DNA of 64,000 nucleotides. Source: Siderastrea siderea (lineage: Eukaryota; Cnidaria; Anthozoa; Scleractinia; Rhizangiidae). A model generated the notes under the pieces. That model saw only the letters and a program-made list of their open reading frames with translations, ran no database searches and was not told the origin of the DNA. A program made the translations under genes and the position numbers. Shown here in pieces: positions 23,135 to 35,732 of this stretch. Numbering within the stretch: the stretch's first letter is position 1; every line of letters begins with the position of its first letter. Location: the NCBI GenBank assembly GCA_964030785.1, contig OZ034971.1:36069804-36133803 (forward strand), given 5' to 3'.

Positions 23135-26100
23135 TTAGTTTTCTTTCATTTCAGTTGAAATGCGCCTGCGTTTTGCACGAGATTCTTTAATCTCAGAATC
23201 CCAGTATTTTTCATTTCTTTTGGTGTATGCTCTTGGCTTTCGTTCTCTTTTCTGCAATGCCCAAAGGCGAGTTTCTGTCTGTAGGACATCTGCTGGACTA
23301 TCCCAATTGTTTGATTTTCTTCTTAATACTCTCCTTGCATCATCATTATTTTTTTCCACTCCTGAAATTAAAATTGCAATTGGGCAGTTAACCATTATAC
23401 ATGTAGACTGCTACTAAAGTGTGTGGAGGCAGGCCTTGAAATATGAAACTTGGTGCTGCTCAACTTTAAGTTTATTCCTGAACAGTACCGACAAAACAAT
23501 ATTAATAGGGGCATTTACAGAAAATAGGATGGAAGGTGAAATACCCTGGTATTTTGCTTAAGAGTAGTGAAAGTCAAATTTTCATTTGTTGTCCTTTGAT
23601 GCTCTACCACAGGCTTAATGTAAAATTGTACCATTGTTATAATCATTTATTATTTATTGGCTGTAGTATGGGAATCATCACAGAGGATATGTAAATTCCT
23701 ACAGTTGTACCTTGTCCAGTAAACTGTTTTACATTAGTATGTCTCTTTATCGCCTCTGGCAGATGGTACACCATGGAATGCATGTAGCATGTTACATTTT
23801 TCTTTCCGTAACCAGTTCGCTTGTTGCCCAAGGAACAAAATAAGTTAACCCAATCTTTTGCCTGTAAAAAGAAAGACACACAGGCTATGTTTACACGGGA
23901 CCGGTCCGGAATGGATCCGGTCTGATTTTCGGACCGGATAGGCCTTCTGTTTACACGGGACCGTTCTGGAACCGGTCCGGAACGGATCCAAAACTGGACC
24001 TGCTGTTTTGCAGGTCCAGTATCGGATCCGATCCAGACCGGTTCCAGAAAGGTCCCGTGTAAACACCTGGACCGGTTCCAAACAGTTCCATGTAAACAGA
24101 AGCCGATCCGGTCCGGTTCGGTTCGGAACGGTTCCGGACCGGTCCCGTGTAAACGTAGCCACAGTCTAGAGCTTATATATTTAGGTAACTTTGAAGTACA
24201 CGACTACAAAATACCTCAAAAAACTTTAAATTCTAAAAATGTTGAGTAAAATTTGTAACAAGGAATTGATTATCAGCACCTTTTGACAGAATGAGGTTGC
24301 ATCAACAGAGCCCATAACTGAAATATAGTCAAAATATAGCTCTCCAAAATCCTGTTGAATAAGAAATATGACGTTGAAAGTTTCATTAACTTGGCATCAG
24401 GAGATGAATGCATTAACATAATATATTTGCCATTAATTTGGTGTTATGAGATGAATGCTTTAACTTCTGGCAGGGAAGGCTGGGTGTGGTGGAGGGTAGG
24501 GATTGGGGCTTCCATATAATAATAATAATAATAATAATAATCTTTAATAATAATAATAATAATCTTTATTGAGGTAGGTACCAGAATCTTGTTCTGGGGC
24601 AGAGTTCTGGTACTGTTAGGAGGTACCATGGGGCTCATCAACAAGCTGTTTGATGTCTTACTTGTCTGGTTTAAAATCCTTGAAAGTACAGTACATTACT
24701 GTGATAAAGGGTCACTTATTTACCCAGGTTCAAATTTATTTATGAACATTTAGTGATCAGTTTATGCAGTTTATCTAAACAGATTACCTGTGAGTCTTCT
24801 TTTTTTAATTTTAGGCAGATTTGACCACAAAATGTTTTTACCTTATTGAAATGGTCTAGTACAGCTAGATCTAATTTCTGTAATTACATGTAGCCACTGG
24901 GAGTCATCTGTTACTTAAATCCATTTAGTGGATTGAAATGATGAGTGGATTTTAATGTACCTTGTATTTTAAAAATGAATTATTTTACATGATCCAATTT
25001 AGAATAAAGTAAAATTGTCAGTTGTAGGCATTGTGTACTGAGGACAGTAGTACAGTGTATTCATACCTTCCATATTTTCTCCACTGTTTTAGCGGTGTCT
25101 TGCCGCAAAAGAGAAGAAAAGTGTTCGGGGAAGGTCTTTAATAACAGTTTTTTCTCATTGCCCATCAGACTGGTCCAGTCGTAGGTACCGGATCCCTTGC
25201 CATCCGCATTCTTTTTCTCCCAGACTTGGAAAGTCACACCACATTTGTTGATGGCATCCACTGCTTTCTTCAAGTGCTGTCCAATTGATGCTGGCTTTGC
25301 AACTTTCTTTTTGTGGGACTCCTCATCATCCCACTCGATCATCTCATCCAAGACATTACGAGTTAGCACATCTGTTACCCTGAGTAACAGATGTAGCTCA
25401 TCAAGGATGATATGATCCAGTGGGATGTTGAGGAGTGGGGGGTTAATACAGCAAAAGTTTTTGTTCCCTCTCTTTAAATGGCAGCATTTTTTGATATCTT
25501 CCAGCGTCCGTTTTTTGAGGCTACTCTCATAGTAATCATCGGGCTTGGACATATCATACCTGTGGTGTGACACATTAGGTTAACTCTCAATTATAAAAGG
25601 TTCAAACATTCCAGATTGAGTACCTCAGTAATTGTTACTAGATTGTTCTCATGCTTTGTCTTCTCATCATGAAATTAACCTGCTAAATTATATTATCGAC
25701 ACACTAACCTTTCATCTTTGTGAATAGTGCACCACAGGCAAGAATAGTTTGACGTGGCACCACTAAGGCCCATGATAAGCAAAAGAAACTGCAAAACAAT
25801 AATTAAAGTTACCTTTTGTAAAGAAAATAAACTGTATAAAAGTGTCCATTATCTGGAAATAATTCTCTCCTTACAATGTACATGACTTTGTATATGGTAT
25901 TTTTGTGGTACAATTTTAGTTTAATTTGCATTTTTGCTTTAGATTCCTTTTCTTCATTGATATGTATTATATCTAGGTATACATCTATAGGAGTGTACTA
26001 CTAACTTTGTAGTCGCCACCTAGGAACAACTCCACAGGTATCTTCTCTTCTCCCACTTCCACAAAGCCGTCTGCTTGTACCTCATTAATTTCTTGAAACA

Positions 26101-27945
26101 CTTCCTTAAAAGATTCAGCTATTGTAGCATAGTCTTCGCTGCCCTTGACTACTGCAATTGTTCGGGTTCCTGTAAAAAAGAATCGGACAAGGAAGGGAAA
26201 GGGCAGACAAAGTGATGGTTAGTTGGGAATTTCTTTCACCCCTATTCTTATCTAAAGAGGGCCCTCGGGTTTCTCCACAGGCTTGTTTTGTGTCTGTTAG
26301 AATTCCACTGCCAAGGAAGTAATGGACTAACACTAATAACCCCTTAATATCCCACACTGAAAAAGAAGTAGCTATATACTTGACTTGATGTTTAAATATT
26401 GTGAGCACATCAGTGACTAATCAGTTCATTATTTATTGACAATTCAGTTATGTTAATTTATGAAACTGTACAGTCATGTACCTCTTGATGACATCACTTC
26501 TTCTTTTTGCAGAATTGAGAATGACACAATAACATAGTTACTGTTTCGTGTCATTCTCGCACCATCCCCACTGACCTTCACTTTGATTGGCTCTTTGGCA
26601 TCAATCAATGAATCACTTTCTCCTCTCTACAATAGTGGAATTATGGAAATTAATTTCATTATACAGTATGAGTGGAAGAACTGTGAATGCCAAAAATATC
26701 TTTGTTAAGTTAATTATGTTGGAAGGTCCTTTTAATACTTTGTTGGTTTTATGCTTTTAGTAGATCTCACAGTCATTGTTTCCAATAAACATTTCATTTC
26801 ATTTCATTTTCTTGTAACATATATATCACAAAAACATCTCCAGGAAGAGTGAATGAAATACCTACCAAATCAGTTATCTGCTCCCTGAGCAACTCCTTAA
26901 ATGAAGTTTGTACTCCTGGTGCTGTTCCTGGTGTGACTGTGAGGTGACGCATTGCATTCAAATTGCTTTTGCACTGCTTTACTAAATACGATCTTGGTAA
27001 ACCGTCAAATATCATGGTGAGGTTATGGTAGAACTCGTCACTTACACCAAACCGGTCCATCAAAAATAAAACTTCTTCCACCTTTTTCCTCTCATCGTCT
27101 GGCAGTGTTAAATATTTAGAACTGTTGCAGGTGTTGCCAGTGTCGACTGTTGTGCTGGTGGTGTTGGGAAAGTCATCTAAGCTTAAGTTATGCTTGGTTT
27201 TGTTGTTTTCCTCTACCTCTAAACTCTTTAATTTCAGACCATAAGCGTTCATGAACCATAGAGCCTTCTGTGCCCTAGTTTTTAGGTCTCTCAGGTACCT
27301 CCATCTGGTAGTGGGACTCACTGTTGACAAGTCCTTCCCATTCTTGTCAGTCTCCTTGTTTTTTTCCAGTTTTTCAATGTATTGTTTCAGTGATTCAGTT
27401 TCAGATAACAGATCATCTTCTCTTAACTTTTTTTGTTTAACCTCCTCAATGAGTTCTTCATATAATTTTTTGTTTTCTTTTTCTAGATTTTTTTTCGCTT
27501 CTGTCTCCAACTTTAAATCCTTATTTAACCTCTCAACTGACTCCACTTCTGCCACAAAAATGTTCATTTTGTAGCTCCCCAACAAAAGATCTCTTTTTTT
27601 GCGGCCAGAAGCGGCTTTAAAACGGTTGGAAATAAAAGAGCATTTGACTCGGAGCCGCTCCTCGATTCTTACAGCATCCTGTTTGACAGCAAACCCACAT
27701 CCAGGGATGTTTTCATTCAAAAGCTTCACAAATGAGACAAAATCCGTGGTATTTTTTTGAATCGTTTCCCAGCACAGTAACATTGACAGCGGAATGTCGA
27801 TACAACAAAACGATTCATTGTTTTTTTGCTTTTGTTCTAGAACGTAATTAAGCTGATTATTTCTCCAAGGCTGAACAGATAATCCCCTGATGTCTTGCGT
27901 GACATAGTCGGGAAGAAAGCTGCTTAAAACGGGGGTATCAGACAT
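23135..27945 (-). CDS. DDE transposase of CACTA/RAG1-Transib-like type, 833 aa, nine exons
   Basis: Exons: 27945-26866, 26626-26482, 26169-26006, 25788-25709, 25559-25067, 24877-24788, 24351-24280, 23861-23711, 23361-23135. All have GT/AG borders, no internal stop, and a total of 2,502 nt. Residues 1-360 form an N-terminal region with a coiled coil (about 140-215). The core follows: SGDGAR (D381) before a YVIVSFSIL strand, GGDYK (D461), C480-x2-C483 (CLWC), a conserved DELHLLLR (543-550), H736-x4-H741 (YMHSMVYH) and GVEKNNDD (E761). In RAG1 the acidic triad and the Cys-Cys/His-His zinc site have the same order: D708 to C727 and D461 to C480 are both 19, and H942 to E962 and H741 to E761 are both 20. 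It should cut and join the element's ends in the nucleus. It appears intact. Confidence 0.85.
23883..24160. mobile_element. 278-bp MITE in transposase intron 7
   Basis: The ends GGCTATGTTTACACGGGACC and, reversed, GGCTACGTTTACACGGGACC are near-perfect inverted repeats. The interior is filled with GGACCGGTCCGGAAC-type palindromic motifs. ACA borders both sides and may be a 3-bp duplication. It sits in the intron between exons 7 and 8, so it should not disturb the protein. Confidence 0.8.
24515..24645 (-). mobile_element. Retroelement 3' end with (ATT)n tail
   Basis: On the minus strand GGTACCTACCTCAATAAAGA is followed by ATT repeats, again AAGATT, and more ATT repeats. A unique 3' end ending in a short tandem tail is typical of SINE or LINE insertions. 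It lies in the intron between exons 6 and 7 of the transposase gene. Confidence 0.5.
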
Positions 27946-28509
27946 GATTACCGGTTTTTTAACAACTTCGTAGTAGTAGAGTTTCTACTACGTTTTCATT
28001 CATTCACTGATGAATGAAATACTACAAGCTGCCAAATTTGTCGCGCGTTTATTTATATTTCGCGGCAATTTTTATCTTCGCCAATAATGGGCTTTCTTTC
28101 ATCGATCAACTATTGTGTTAATCAGACCAATCACGAGTCCTGTATTATAAGAAACTAGTACTCAGGCCTACTTCAAATGATGAGAGCAAAATGGCGGCGA
28201 GAAATGAAGAAAGATGGTTTGAAGTGAAGACGGTTTTCAGCTGAATTTTAACGCGCGGACATCGGCGAATGCTTCACGTGGTCACGCTACTGTGTGGGTT
28301 ATATTACGACCTGAATTTTAAGCTTTGTTGTTGTGAGACGGGAAGGACGAGGATTCATTTATGGACGTCAAAAACACTGACAAGTTAAAGAGATGACTGT
28401 GTACTTGAAGATTCCGATCGAACAAATGGGAATTTGTAGATAGCGCTGTCGGCAGAAGGCATGGAAAAATGTCATTTTGAAGCACAATGATCGAGTTTGT
28501 AGAGATCTG
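27946..28509. promoter_or_regulatory. Putative divergent promoter region
   Basis: It separates the transposase start (minus, 27945) from a plus-strand first-exon candidate. It holds a hairpin, CGTAGTAG/CTACTACG, near 27969-27992, a CCAAT (28130-28134), and an AAAATGGCGGCGAG motif near 28189 resembling YY1-type promoter sites. Promoter function is inferred from position. Confidence 0.3.
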
Positions 28510-29688
28510 ATGGGCGACGAAGGTAAGTTGTATTGCATTTGTTTTTCTTTTTCTGGGAAGCGCGGAATTTGAAGCTACAAATTCAATACTGCCAAAACTA
28601 ATATCTAAAGAAGTTCTACTTTCAATATCAGATCGAACAAATTGTTCAGGTTCGTATCAGCCTAAGTTATTTATCGTACAAGTTTTACCTCCCCACATTT
28701 CTCTGTAAAATTACGCTGTTTGAATTTATCGTTTTTTTCTAAGTGTCGATAGCTAGTGCGCGTGCGTGAAATTTAATTTTGGACATGTTCCTAATGATTC
28801 ATGTGGAATCTTTCATTAGGTGCTAGTTTGATCAGTTTAATTCCAGTGTAATGTTATAAACAAAGTTTAATCCAGCTTCTCTTTTACTAGCTTAAAAGTT
28901 TAAGATTTAAGCTCAAGTTGTTCTGCTTCATTTATTGAATGGAAAGGTCCAGGTTTATTTTTCTGTCTGCCTGTTTGATTCAAGAAACAAGAAGAATGGG
29001 CTCACTTAACTATTTAATTATTATCAAAACCTTACACTAAAATGCAAAGCTAAGTCTGGTCAATCTTTTGAATACTGACTAAAAAATATTGAAAATGCTG
29101 AAGCCAAGCATGGATCATTGCACTGAGGTACAAATCTTGCAAGTTTAGTACATGTTACTCATCGATGTTTTGATTAAAGCAATCAAATTATTGACACTTA
29201 AGCCTGGTGTCCAATTACAGTCCTCTTAGCCCTATAGTCATACCTAATTTAAAACTTCCTATCTGTTAAACCAAATTGTTTTTTGAAGTTAGCAGACAAT
29301 TGGGACGTTCCATTTTTTATCCGAACCCCCCCTAAGGATGGCAAGTTTCTGCACAAAGAGGGTGGGATTTTAAATCAAAGGAGCCGCCAAAAAATTAACC
29401 CTTCGGAAATTTTTTACAAAGGTGCCACCAAAAAATGAATCCTTCGGGTGTTTTTCTTTAAAGGGTGCCGCCAAAACTTTGAGGGGTCGGAATCCTGCCA
29501 TCCTTGGGGGGGGGGGGGGGGGTGCAGATAAAAAATGGAACGACCCATTGCCATGATGTAAGTATATCACTCATATAATATTTAATATTATGTAAACTCT
29601 CACAGGGATTGGAAGTCTTATGAAGATGTTAAAAATAGCCTGTTTGCAGTTTGGAACAAGGTAGAGTCAATCCAATTTGACAATGAAT
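28198..29688 (+). CDS. Candidate two-exon 5' gene part, unknown
   Basis: A first exon ending GACGAAG|GTAAGT (donor at 28523, with ATG at 28510) could splice to 29606-29688 (acceptor TCTCACAG, donor AATGTGAGTAA). Exon 2 reads DWKSYEDVKNSLFAVWNKVE in one frame. That frame is not the one set by the ATG at 28510, so the start is unresolved. A later acceptor-bounded stretch at 30287-30343 reads VSLAQQLQGEAVNVYADP and stops. No domain recognised; it could be a decayed cargo gene. Confidence 0.3.
29302..29547. mobile_element. Poly-G MITE with GGAACG inverted ends
   Basis: The left end reads GACGTTCCATTTTTTATCCG; the right end, reversed, GTCGTTCCATTTTTTATCTG. A C-rich stretch on the left is mirrored by an 18-base G run on the right. 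Non-coding interior with repeated GCCGCCAAAA. Confidence 0.7.
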
Positions 29689-30685
29689 GTGAGTAATACT
29701 ATTAATATATCCATTCAATGAACTGTGTAGCATTCAAGAATTTAATCCAAAATTAATATTATATATGGCTGTAATAATCCAGCAGCTGCTAATTTGTAAC
29801 TGAACAAAGTAAAGAGGAAAATAAAAGTCAGCAATAAAATTTGTATTATATCATTTGTTGTTGTTTCGAATAAACTGAAAACATGTTTCAATGAAGTTTT
29901 ACCTCAAAGAAAACCAAAGCTAAAACTAAAGTTAGATCCAAGTATATCATCACAAGGAGGCACAAACTAACACTAACACGATGATCACGGTGTACGTATT
30001 ACTGATACATCTACACATAGAAATGAAAGTGAAGTGAAAGTTGAAAGACTTCATGTACATCCACATAGATAAAGGGATTGGGCAGGCAAACAGGCAAATG
30101 GGCCTATGGCCCCTTGCTGTGAACAGTTATGAGCCATTGAATTAATGCAATGGGCCAGAAAAAAAATCAGGTTCAGTCAAATTGGTACACAGTGTCAGTT
30201 TGTAGTTTAATGTTTTTGTTACCGGTAAATCTTTAATATGGTTTTTTGAGTACCTTGCAGTTAATGCAAATCAATACAACATACAGGTTTCACTGGCTCA
30301 ACAGCTTCAGGGGGAAGCAGTCAATGTGTACGCTGATCCTTGAACTAATGAAATAAATTTGACTGAGATGTGAGACTACTTTGAATTTACACTCTTCTTA
30401 GACTTGCCCACTAGTCGAGCTCAGGGTATTTTTTTTCGGAAGCGCGAAAAAAAAAAACCAAGTAGAGCGCGGAGCGCAAGCGATCGGGCCCACCACCGGA
30501 ACCAGAAATGAAAAGGTAAGAATTTTTGAGAAAGTCTACGCTCTTCGTTGCTAGGCCTGAAAGATGTGTTTCTTTGGCCTGTTTCATCCGTTGTACCAAT
30601 TAATGCTTGCATCTTTGTCGCATTCCTTCACACACTCGTTGGGCATGGTGTTCATGCTAAAAAATGTTGACAGTTTTCTTTGGTA

Positions 30686-31176
30686 ATGCACTTACCAGTC
30701 AAATTGAAGCTTCAACATCCACCGCCCGGGCAAACCCCCGGGCATTTGAACTTTTGAAGATTGGCTTGTTCAAATTCCCTCCCCTCGGGGCAAAAAGGCT
30801 GATCAAATGCCCCACCAATTAGTACTGAAATACCTCTCCTCAAAGACAAATTTTGTCTTCACACAAACACTCTTCACGCTTTTCAGAGTGAGATATATAT
30901 GCCATGGACACCTTCAAACTTCTTTTAAAGACCCTTTTGAAAGAGTTATTCACTCACAAAGGCAAAATTCTATCTTGGAAATCCGTCAGACCCTGCAAAA
31001 ACCGAAAAAACTCACGGGTGTATAACGCTAGAACAAGCGATAAATCTGGTTCAAATTTCCCACCCTTTCAAGGCAACGTTCAAATTCCTCCCTCCCCGGG
31101 CAAGGATTACAGTCAAATGCCTTGGGTATGCCCGGGGGGGATGTTGAAGCTTCAATTTGACTGGTACATAATTATC
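30686..31176. mobile_element. Inverted-repeat element (CCAGTCAAATTGAAG family), copy 1
   Basis: CCAGTCAAATTGAAGCTTCA begins the left end (30695) and, reversed, the right end (31164). Both run into ACATCC and CCCGGGCA motifs. Similarity may extend outward into TAATGCA-like flanks, so the exact ends and duplication are unsettled. A related copy is at 35733-36732. Confidence 0.75.
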
Positions 31177-31919
31177 CAACTTTGGAATTTTTTTTTGGAG
31201 GTATATTAACTGAACATTACCAGAGCTATTTACATGCATGTAGATTCACAGTGAGCGATTTGAAGGTCGAAAATCTAAACAAAAAACTCGAAGTACATGC
31301 ATTTTCGATGGCGAACCTGGTTTGGGAGTTGAGTGAAAGTGCTCATCATAAAATAGCCTACAGCCATTTACGTGACTAGGGCGCATCTTTTGCGCCGTAA
31401 GTAGATTTATAATGCACCTTTTTAGAACGTTATGGGCCATATGCGCCTGGCGCATGGCCTTCCCCAATCCCTGTCAAGATATAACCCAATGCCCTCTTGT
31501 GTAGTTTATTGATGAGCAACAGGTAAAGTAAGACATAACAAAAGAATTGTAAAGGCTGTGAGACAACACATTATATCTGACCTATAACTGGCCGACTATA
31601 AAGAATGTCAAGTTATTTCCTTACTTTTTTGCACCTTAAACTTCAAGGAGTCACCTACAACAACACCAAGCTACAGTAATTACACTCGTTGTTAATTTCC
31701 CTTTGGCATATATATTTGATACAACAGAGTTATAGTTCGTGAAAGGTTTGAGAGCCTTGCACTTCTCTGGCTTAGGAACAATCTCACCGATGTAATCCCT
31801 TTACCATGCACGAGGCACAGCAAGTACTTCACTGACACACATTCAACCTTAGTGGCATTGGGTCGTCATCAGAGTAGTAAAGCTGATTGAAACAGTTGTC
31901 TTCACAGTTGTTCACGTGT

Positions 31920-32665
31920 TTGACTTATATGTTGGTAGAACTTCATATGTTTGCAATTTTTCATTTCCAAAAGAAGTGAATCACAGGTTGGTCTGTTTCC
32001 AGGTTTGCAAATTATGAAACAGCTATTTTTATACCAAACATATGAATCATACATTGGTACATTAATTATTTCACATGTTTGCAAACATATGAAATGGCCA
32101 TTTTCATATGGTTGAGATTTTTTCTTTTCAAAACATATGAATCTTATGTTGGCAAAATTCTTATGTTTGCAAACAAATGAAACGGCCATTTTCATCTGTT
32201 TGAGATTTGTCTGTTTTCAAAACATATGAGTTATATGTTGGGAAAATTCATATGTTTTACAAACATATGAAACGGCCATTTTCATATGTTTGAGATTTTT
32301 TTCGTTTTCAAAACATATGAGTTATATGTTGGGAAAAGTCATATGTTTACAAACATATGAAACGGCCATTTTCATATGTTTGAGACTTTTTTTGTTTTCA
32401 AAACATATGAGTTATATGTTGGTAAAATTCATATGTTTACAAAACATATGAAACGGCCATTTTCATATGTCTGAGTAGATGCTTGTAATTTATATGTTTG
32501 CTAGTGTTATTCATATGTTTACAAACATATGAAACGGCCATTTTCATATGTCTGAAATTAGGCCTAAACCTGTGACAAACATATGGAAAACATACAGATA
32601 ACATATTAAAACTTATATGTTTGTTATATGTTTCCAATATGTTTTTCACATGTTTTTCATATGTC
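31920..32665. repeat. Right subterminal CATATG-rich array
   Basis: At least four near-identical units of about 110-120 bp contain AAACATATGAAACGGCCATT and TTCATATGTTTGAG, then TTTTCAAAACATATGAGTTA. Shorter CATATG-rich sequence follows up to the terminus at 32680. It mirrors the left array. Confidence 0.85.
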
Positions 32666-32887
32666 AAAATCCCAGTAGTGTTATTAAGCTTATTCAGCCG
32701 TTCATTTTTTTTGCTTTCTATGTAATGTTTGTTACATAAAACTACAGTTTAAACAGAAGGGTCATTACAGTAAAAGAAGAGACATTTTATAGTGTATATT
32801 ACAAACCGTTAAAACAATCTCATGATCTGTATTACAGTTAAAGGGGGTTAGTGGGGTTATGCCCTCTTATGTAAATCAAGAAAACCA

Positions 32888-32893
32888 CTTTAT
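32888..32893 (-). promoter_or_regulatory. Poly(A) signal AATAAA
   Basis: AATAAA on the minus strand lies about 95 bp after the integrase-like stop codon, a normal place for 3' end formation. Confidence 0.4.
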
Positions 32894-34479
32894 TTTATGA
32901 TAAAGGATTGTATCATGATAATGATCAAAATTTACATTCGAAATAAAAACCGCTGTTGAAGTTCTGTTCTGGAAAATAATTCTAGTTATGGAGTGAGTTC
33001 TGTTTGAGCAAGATAATCTGTTAGTTGAATGAAACTTTTGATTGCATTTACTAATGTATCAATCTTTTGATGAACAACATCAGAAAATATGTGCTCAAAC
33101 GATGGGTTTTGAGAATTAGATAAATATTCTCTGGATTCCATTAGATGATCATAACATGCAATTGGATCATAACCAATGCTTGGGTCAGTATTAAGTCTTC
33201 CACCCTGTTCTTCATACAATTGCACAACCTCTGCAGTTGTCGGAATTAAATGCGGATCAAGCTGGACAGCCATGTTGGTTTCTGTCATTTTCTCAATGGG
33301 TATACACCCCTTGGGTCCTGCAAATGAAAATATAAAATTAAGTTATTCATAACAACACCACTTCAAGCAAAAAAACATTTTTATGAATAGTATTAACTCA
33401 TTCAGTGAGAAAGTAACCCAGCATGAAAGTGTATGCCATTTTCTTAAGCACTCACCTGGAATTCGGTGATAGTTCCAAGAGTTGACAAAGTTCTCTGACC
33501 CCACTCTGCTGACATGCAAAGTTACCCAAGACACTGCAAAACTAACAAGGGGATCTTCCCAGTCGAAAATTTCCTGCTCTTTAATAAAGCAAAGAGCCTT
33601 CTTAAGAGGGTAATTCACTCTAGCATTTTCCTCTGGCCACAGCCTCTCTGTCCTGTAGTTCTTAGTAGATGTAGTTTGCCTCCAAGGGGCTCTGCTGGTA
33701 TCACCACGTCTATTTTTTAGTAGCTCCTGCACAAAGATGCAAAGGCAAAATTCTGTTCCATGATCGACACGTAGCTGATCAAATAATCCATACTGAAGAA
33801 GTAAGGGCCTGTGTGAAATAGAAAAATACAGAATGATTCAATGATTCAATATGTACATCAATACTGATAGCTAAATAACAGGGCTTGAAAAGATACATAT
33901 AGACATTTGAATATTGTACTTGCCTACCACAGTCGCATGCTTTTGTCATTTTTTTAGAAGAGCACTAATCTAGGCCCTTGCCAATTGGACAAGTGAGCAT
34001 GAAATGTTACTTCCCCACAAAGTAACTTAACTTTTAATCTGAATCTGACAAAAATATTTTAGTTATCTTGTCTTTCAAGAGAGCAAGCAAACAATAATGG
34101 GAGAGCTTTATTTATCATTTGAACTTCAAGACAAACTCAGAAAACCATGAACCATGAAATACTTCAGGAATGTTGTTTTCCAAGTAATCAAGTACATTCA
34201 TTCACTGTAGATTGGGACACAAAAGCACACCACTAAATGAAAAACTAGTACGCTTTCTGCCTATGCCTTACCTGGTTTAGTTTTCAGATATTCTTGCAGT
34301 TAAGTTGAAAGTCTGGTTGCTTTTGTTTTGCAAAACAATAACTGATTGCAGGAATATATCAGGTTTTCACAGTTGTCCGTGTTTCATAGTACATGTTATT
34401 ACAAGACCAGCTGAATAATTCAACATTTTTGTGAAACGTGTTGGAAGTGCATGTTTGACAATATACTTTTCCAACTATG

Positions 34480-34703
34480 AATTGAAGGATCGAGAGCATA
34501 ACCGTCTTATGTTGAACTTAGGCGGTATTTAATTGTTTTCCTCTAAACAGCGTCAATTTTTACATGGGGTCTTCAGTTCATTCATAGAACACTGCCTATA
34601 AAGTTTTTTGAAGGTCCCATGCACAAATTGAAGCAGTTTAGAGCACAAAATTAAAACTGACTAAAATTCAACATAAGACGGTTATGCTCTGAGCCCTTCA
34701 ATT
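34480..34703. mobile_element. MITE in integrase-gene intron
   Basis: The left end ATTGAAGGATCGAGAGCATA and the right end, reversed, ATTGAAGGGCTCAGAGCATA continue into ACCGTCTTATGTTGAA. No coding sequence. Target duplication not clear. Confidence 0.75.
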
Positions 34704-35732
34704 TTGCATGTTTGATCTAGATCTCAATTTTCATAAAAAAAAATTATGCATGATGCATAATGTCTAATCGTCTAGCCACCTCTGCCCACAATAATTCCCA
34801 GCTGGTTACAGCATTTTGAATGATTCCAAATGGGAACTTACCGAAACAAATGTTGATAAATGAGCACTGGGTTCTTTCTTGGTATTGTAATAAAACCAAG
34901 AACCATCCTGCTACAGCCATCCAGAGCATGGACATGTGTGACTCCAAAATCCTCAGCTATCTTTTCATTTTGGTCCATATGTAGCTTATAACCAAAATAG
35001 GGTGCATGACACGGAATCGGATTATTTTGTTTTCTCCAGTAAGTCATGGGCCCGTTCTCTGTGGGCACAAGGGGCAGTTTTTTTCAACATCTTTGAAATT
35101 CTTCTCTGACTGATCTCACGACACTGTGAACTTTCTTTCAATTGATATCGAAGGGCACCCTGTATCAGACGCCTTCCATATGTATGTCCATACTACGAGA
35201 AAAAATAAAAACTGTCATCAACTGATTCAAAAAATAGTCAGCTGTTATGCAAGACGATCGTTGTATTTCATTATGTGGCAATTATGTCACTTACTGTGTA
35301 GCTAACTTTTGATGTAGACGCATACATTTACATCTTTTGATGTCAAGTAGCTCTGCTTGCAGTTTCAGATGTACTGCACATACATGTGAGAGGTGTCTGA
35401 TAAAATGATGTTGTTCACATCACTATTACTAATTACATTAAGGGTGACCAGAACATCATGGTGGTAAAGAAAAGCCTGGATAAAAATTGAAAGCTAAAAA
35501 CTATCTTCATCATAAAACAAGCAAATTCAAAAGTTATAGCTGAATGTTATTGAGAGCAAACCTGAATTTCCTCTTAAAAGCTTGCAAGTAATGAGAGTTG
35601 CGATAAAGTGCTAGACTGTGAGTAGTCGCTTACATTCATATGGAAAATGCAGGGGGGGGGGGGGGGGAGCGTCACTTATTTTTTCTTTTCATTTGCCTGA
35701 AGCAATATTCACTAATGTAATTCACTTGTTCT

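Larger units (their letters stand above)
19627..32680. mobile_element. 13-kb CACTA/EnSpm-like DNA transposon
   Basis: The left end starts CACTACTTGG and the right end, reversed, CACTACTGGG. After five unmatched bases both have GACATATGA in the same register. TTA flanks both sides (19624-19626, 32681-32683). A CACTA start, a 3-bp duplication and repeat-rich subterminal regions are hallmarks of the CACTA (EnSpm) superfamily. Inside are an intact nine-exon DDE-type transposase gene (minus), a chromodomain gene (plus), a candidate plus-strand exon pair, and several small secondary insertions. The TIR is short and imperfect, so the ends rest on the combination of CACTACT, the matched GACATATGA register, the TTA duplication and the mirrored arrays. 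Confidence 0.75.

Noticed and set aside
27251..27574. 107-codon plus-strand frame
   Set aside because: Antisense of the transposase coiled-coil region; Phe/Ser-rich composition is what antisense of Lys/Glu codons gives.
19627..32680. Transib assignment for the 13-kb element
   Set aside because: The CACTAC start could fit a Transib end, but no 5-bp duplication is present; TTA (3 bp) with subterminal repeats fits CACTA better.
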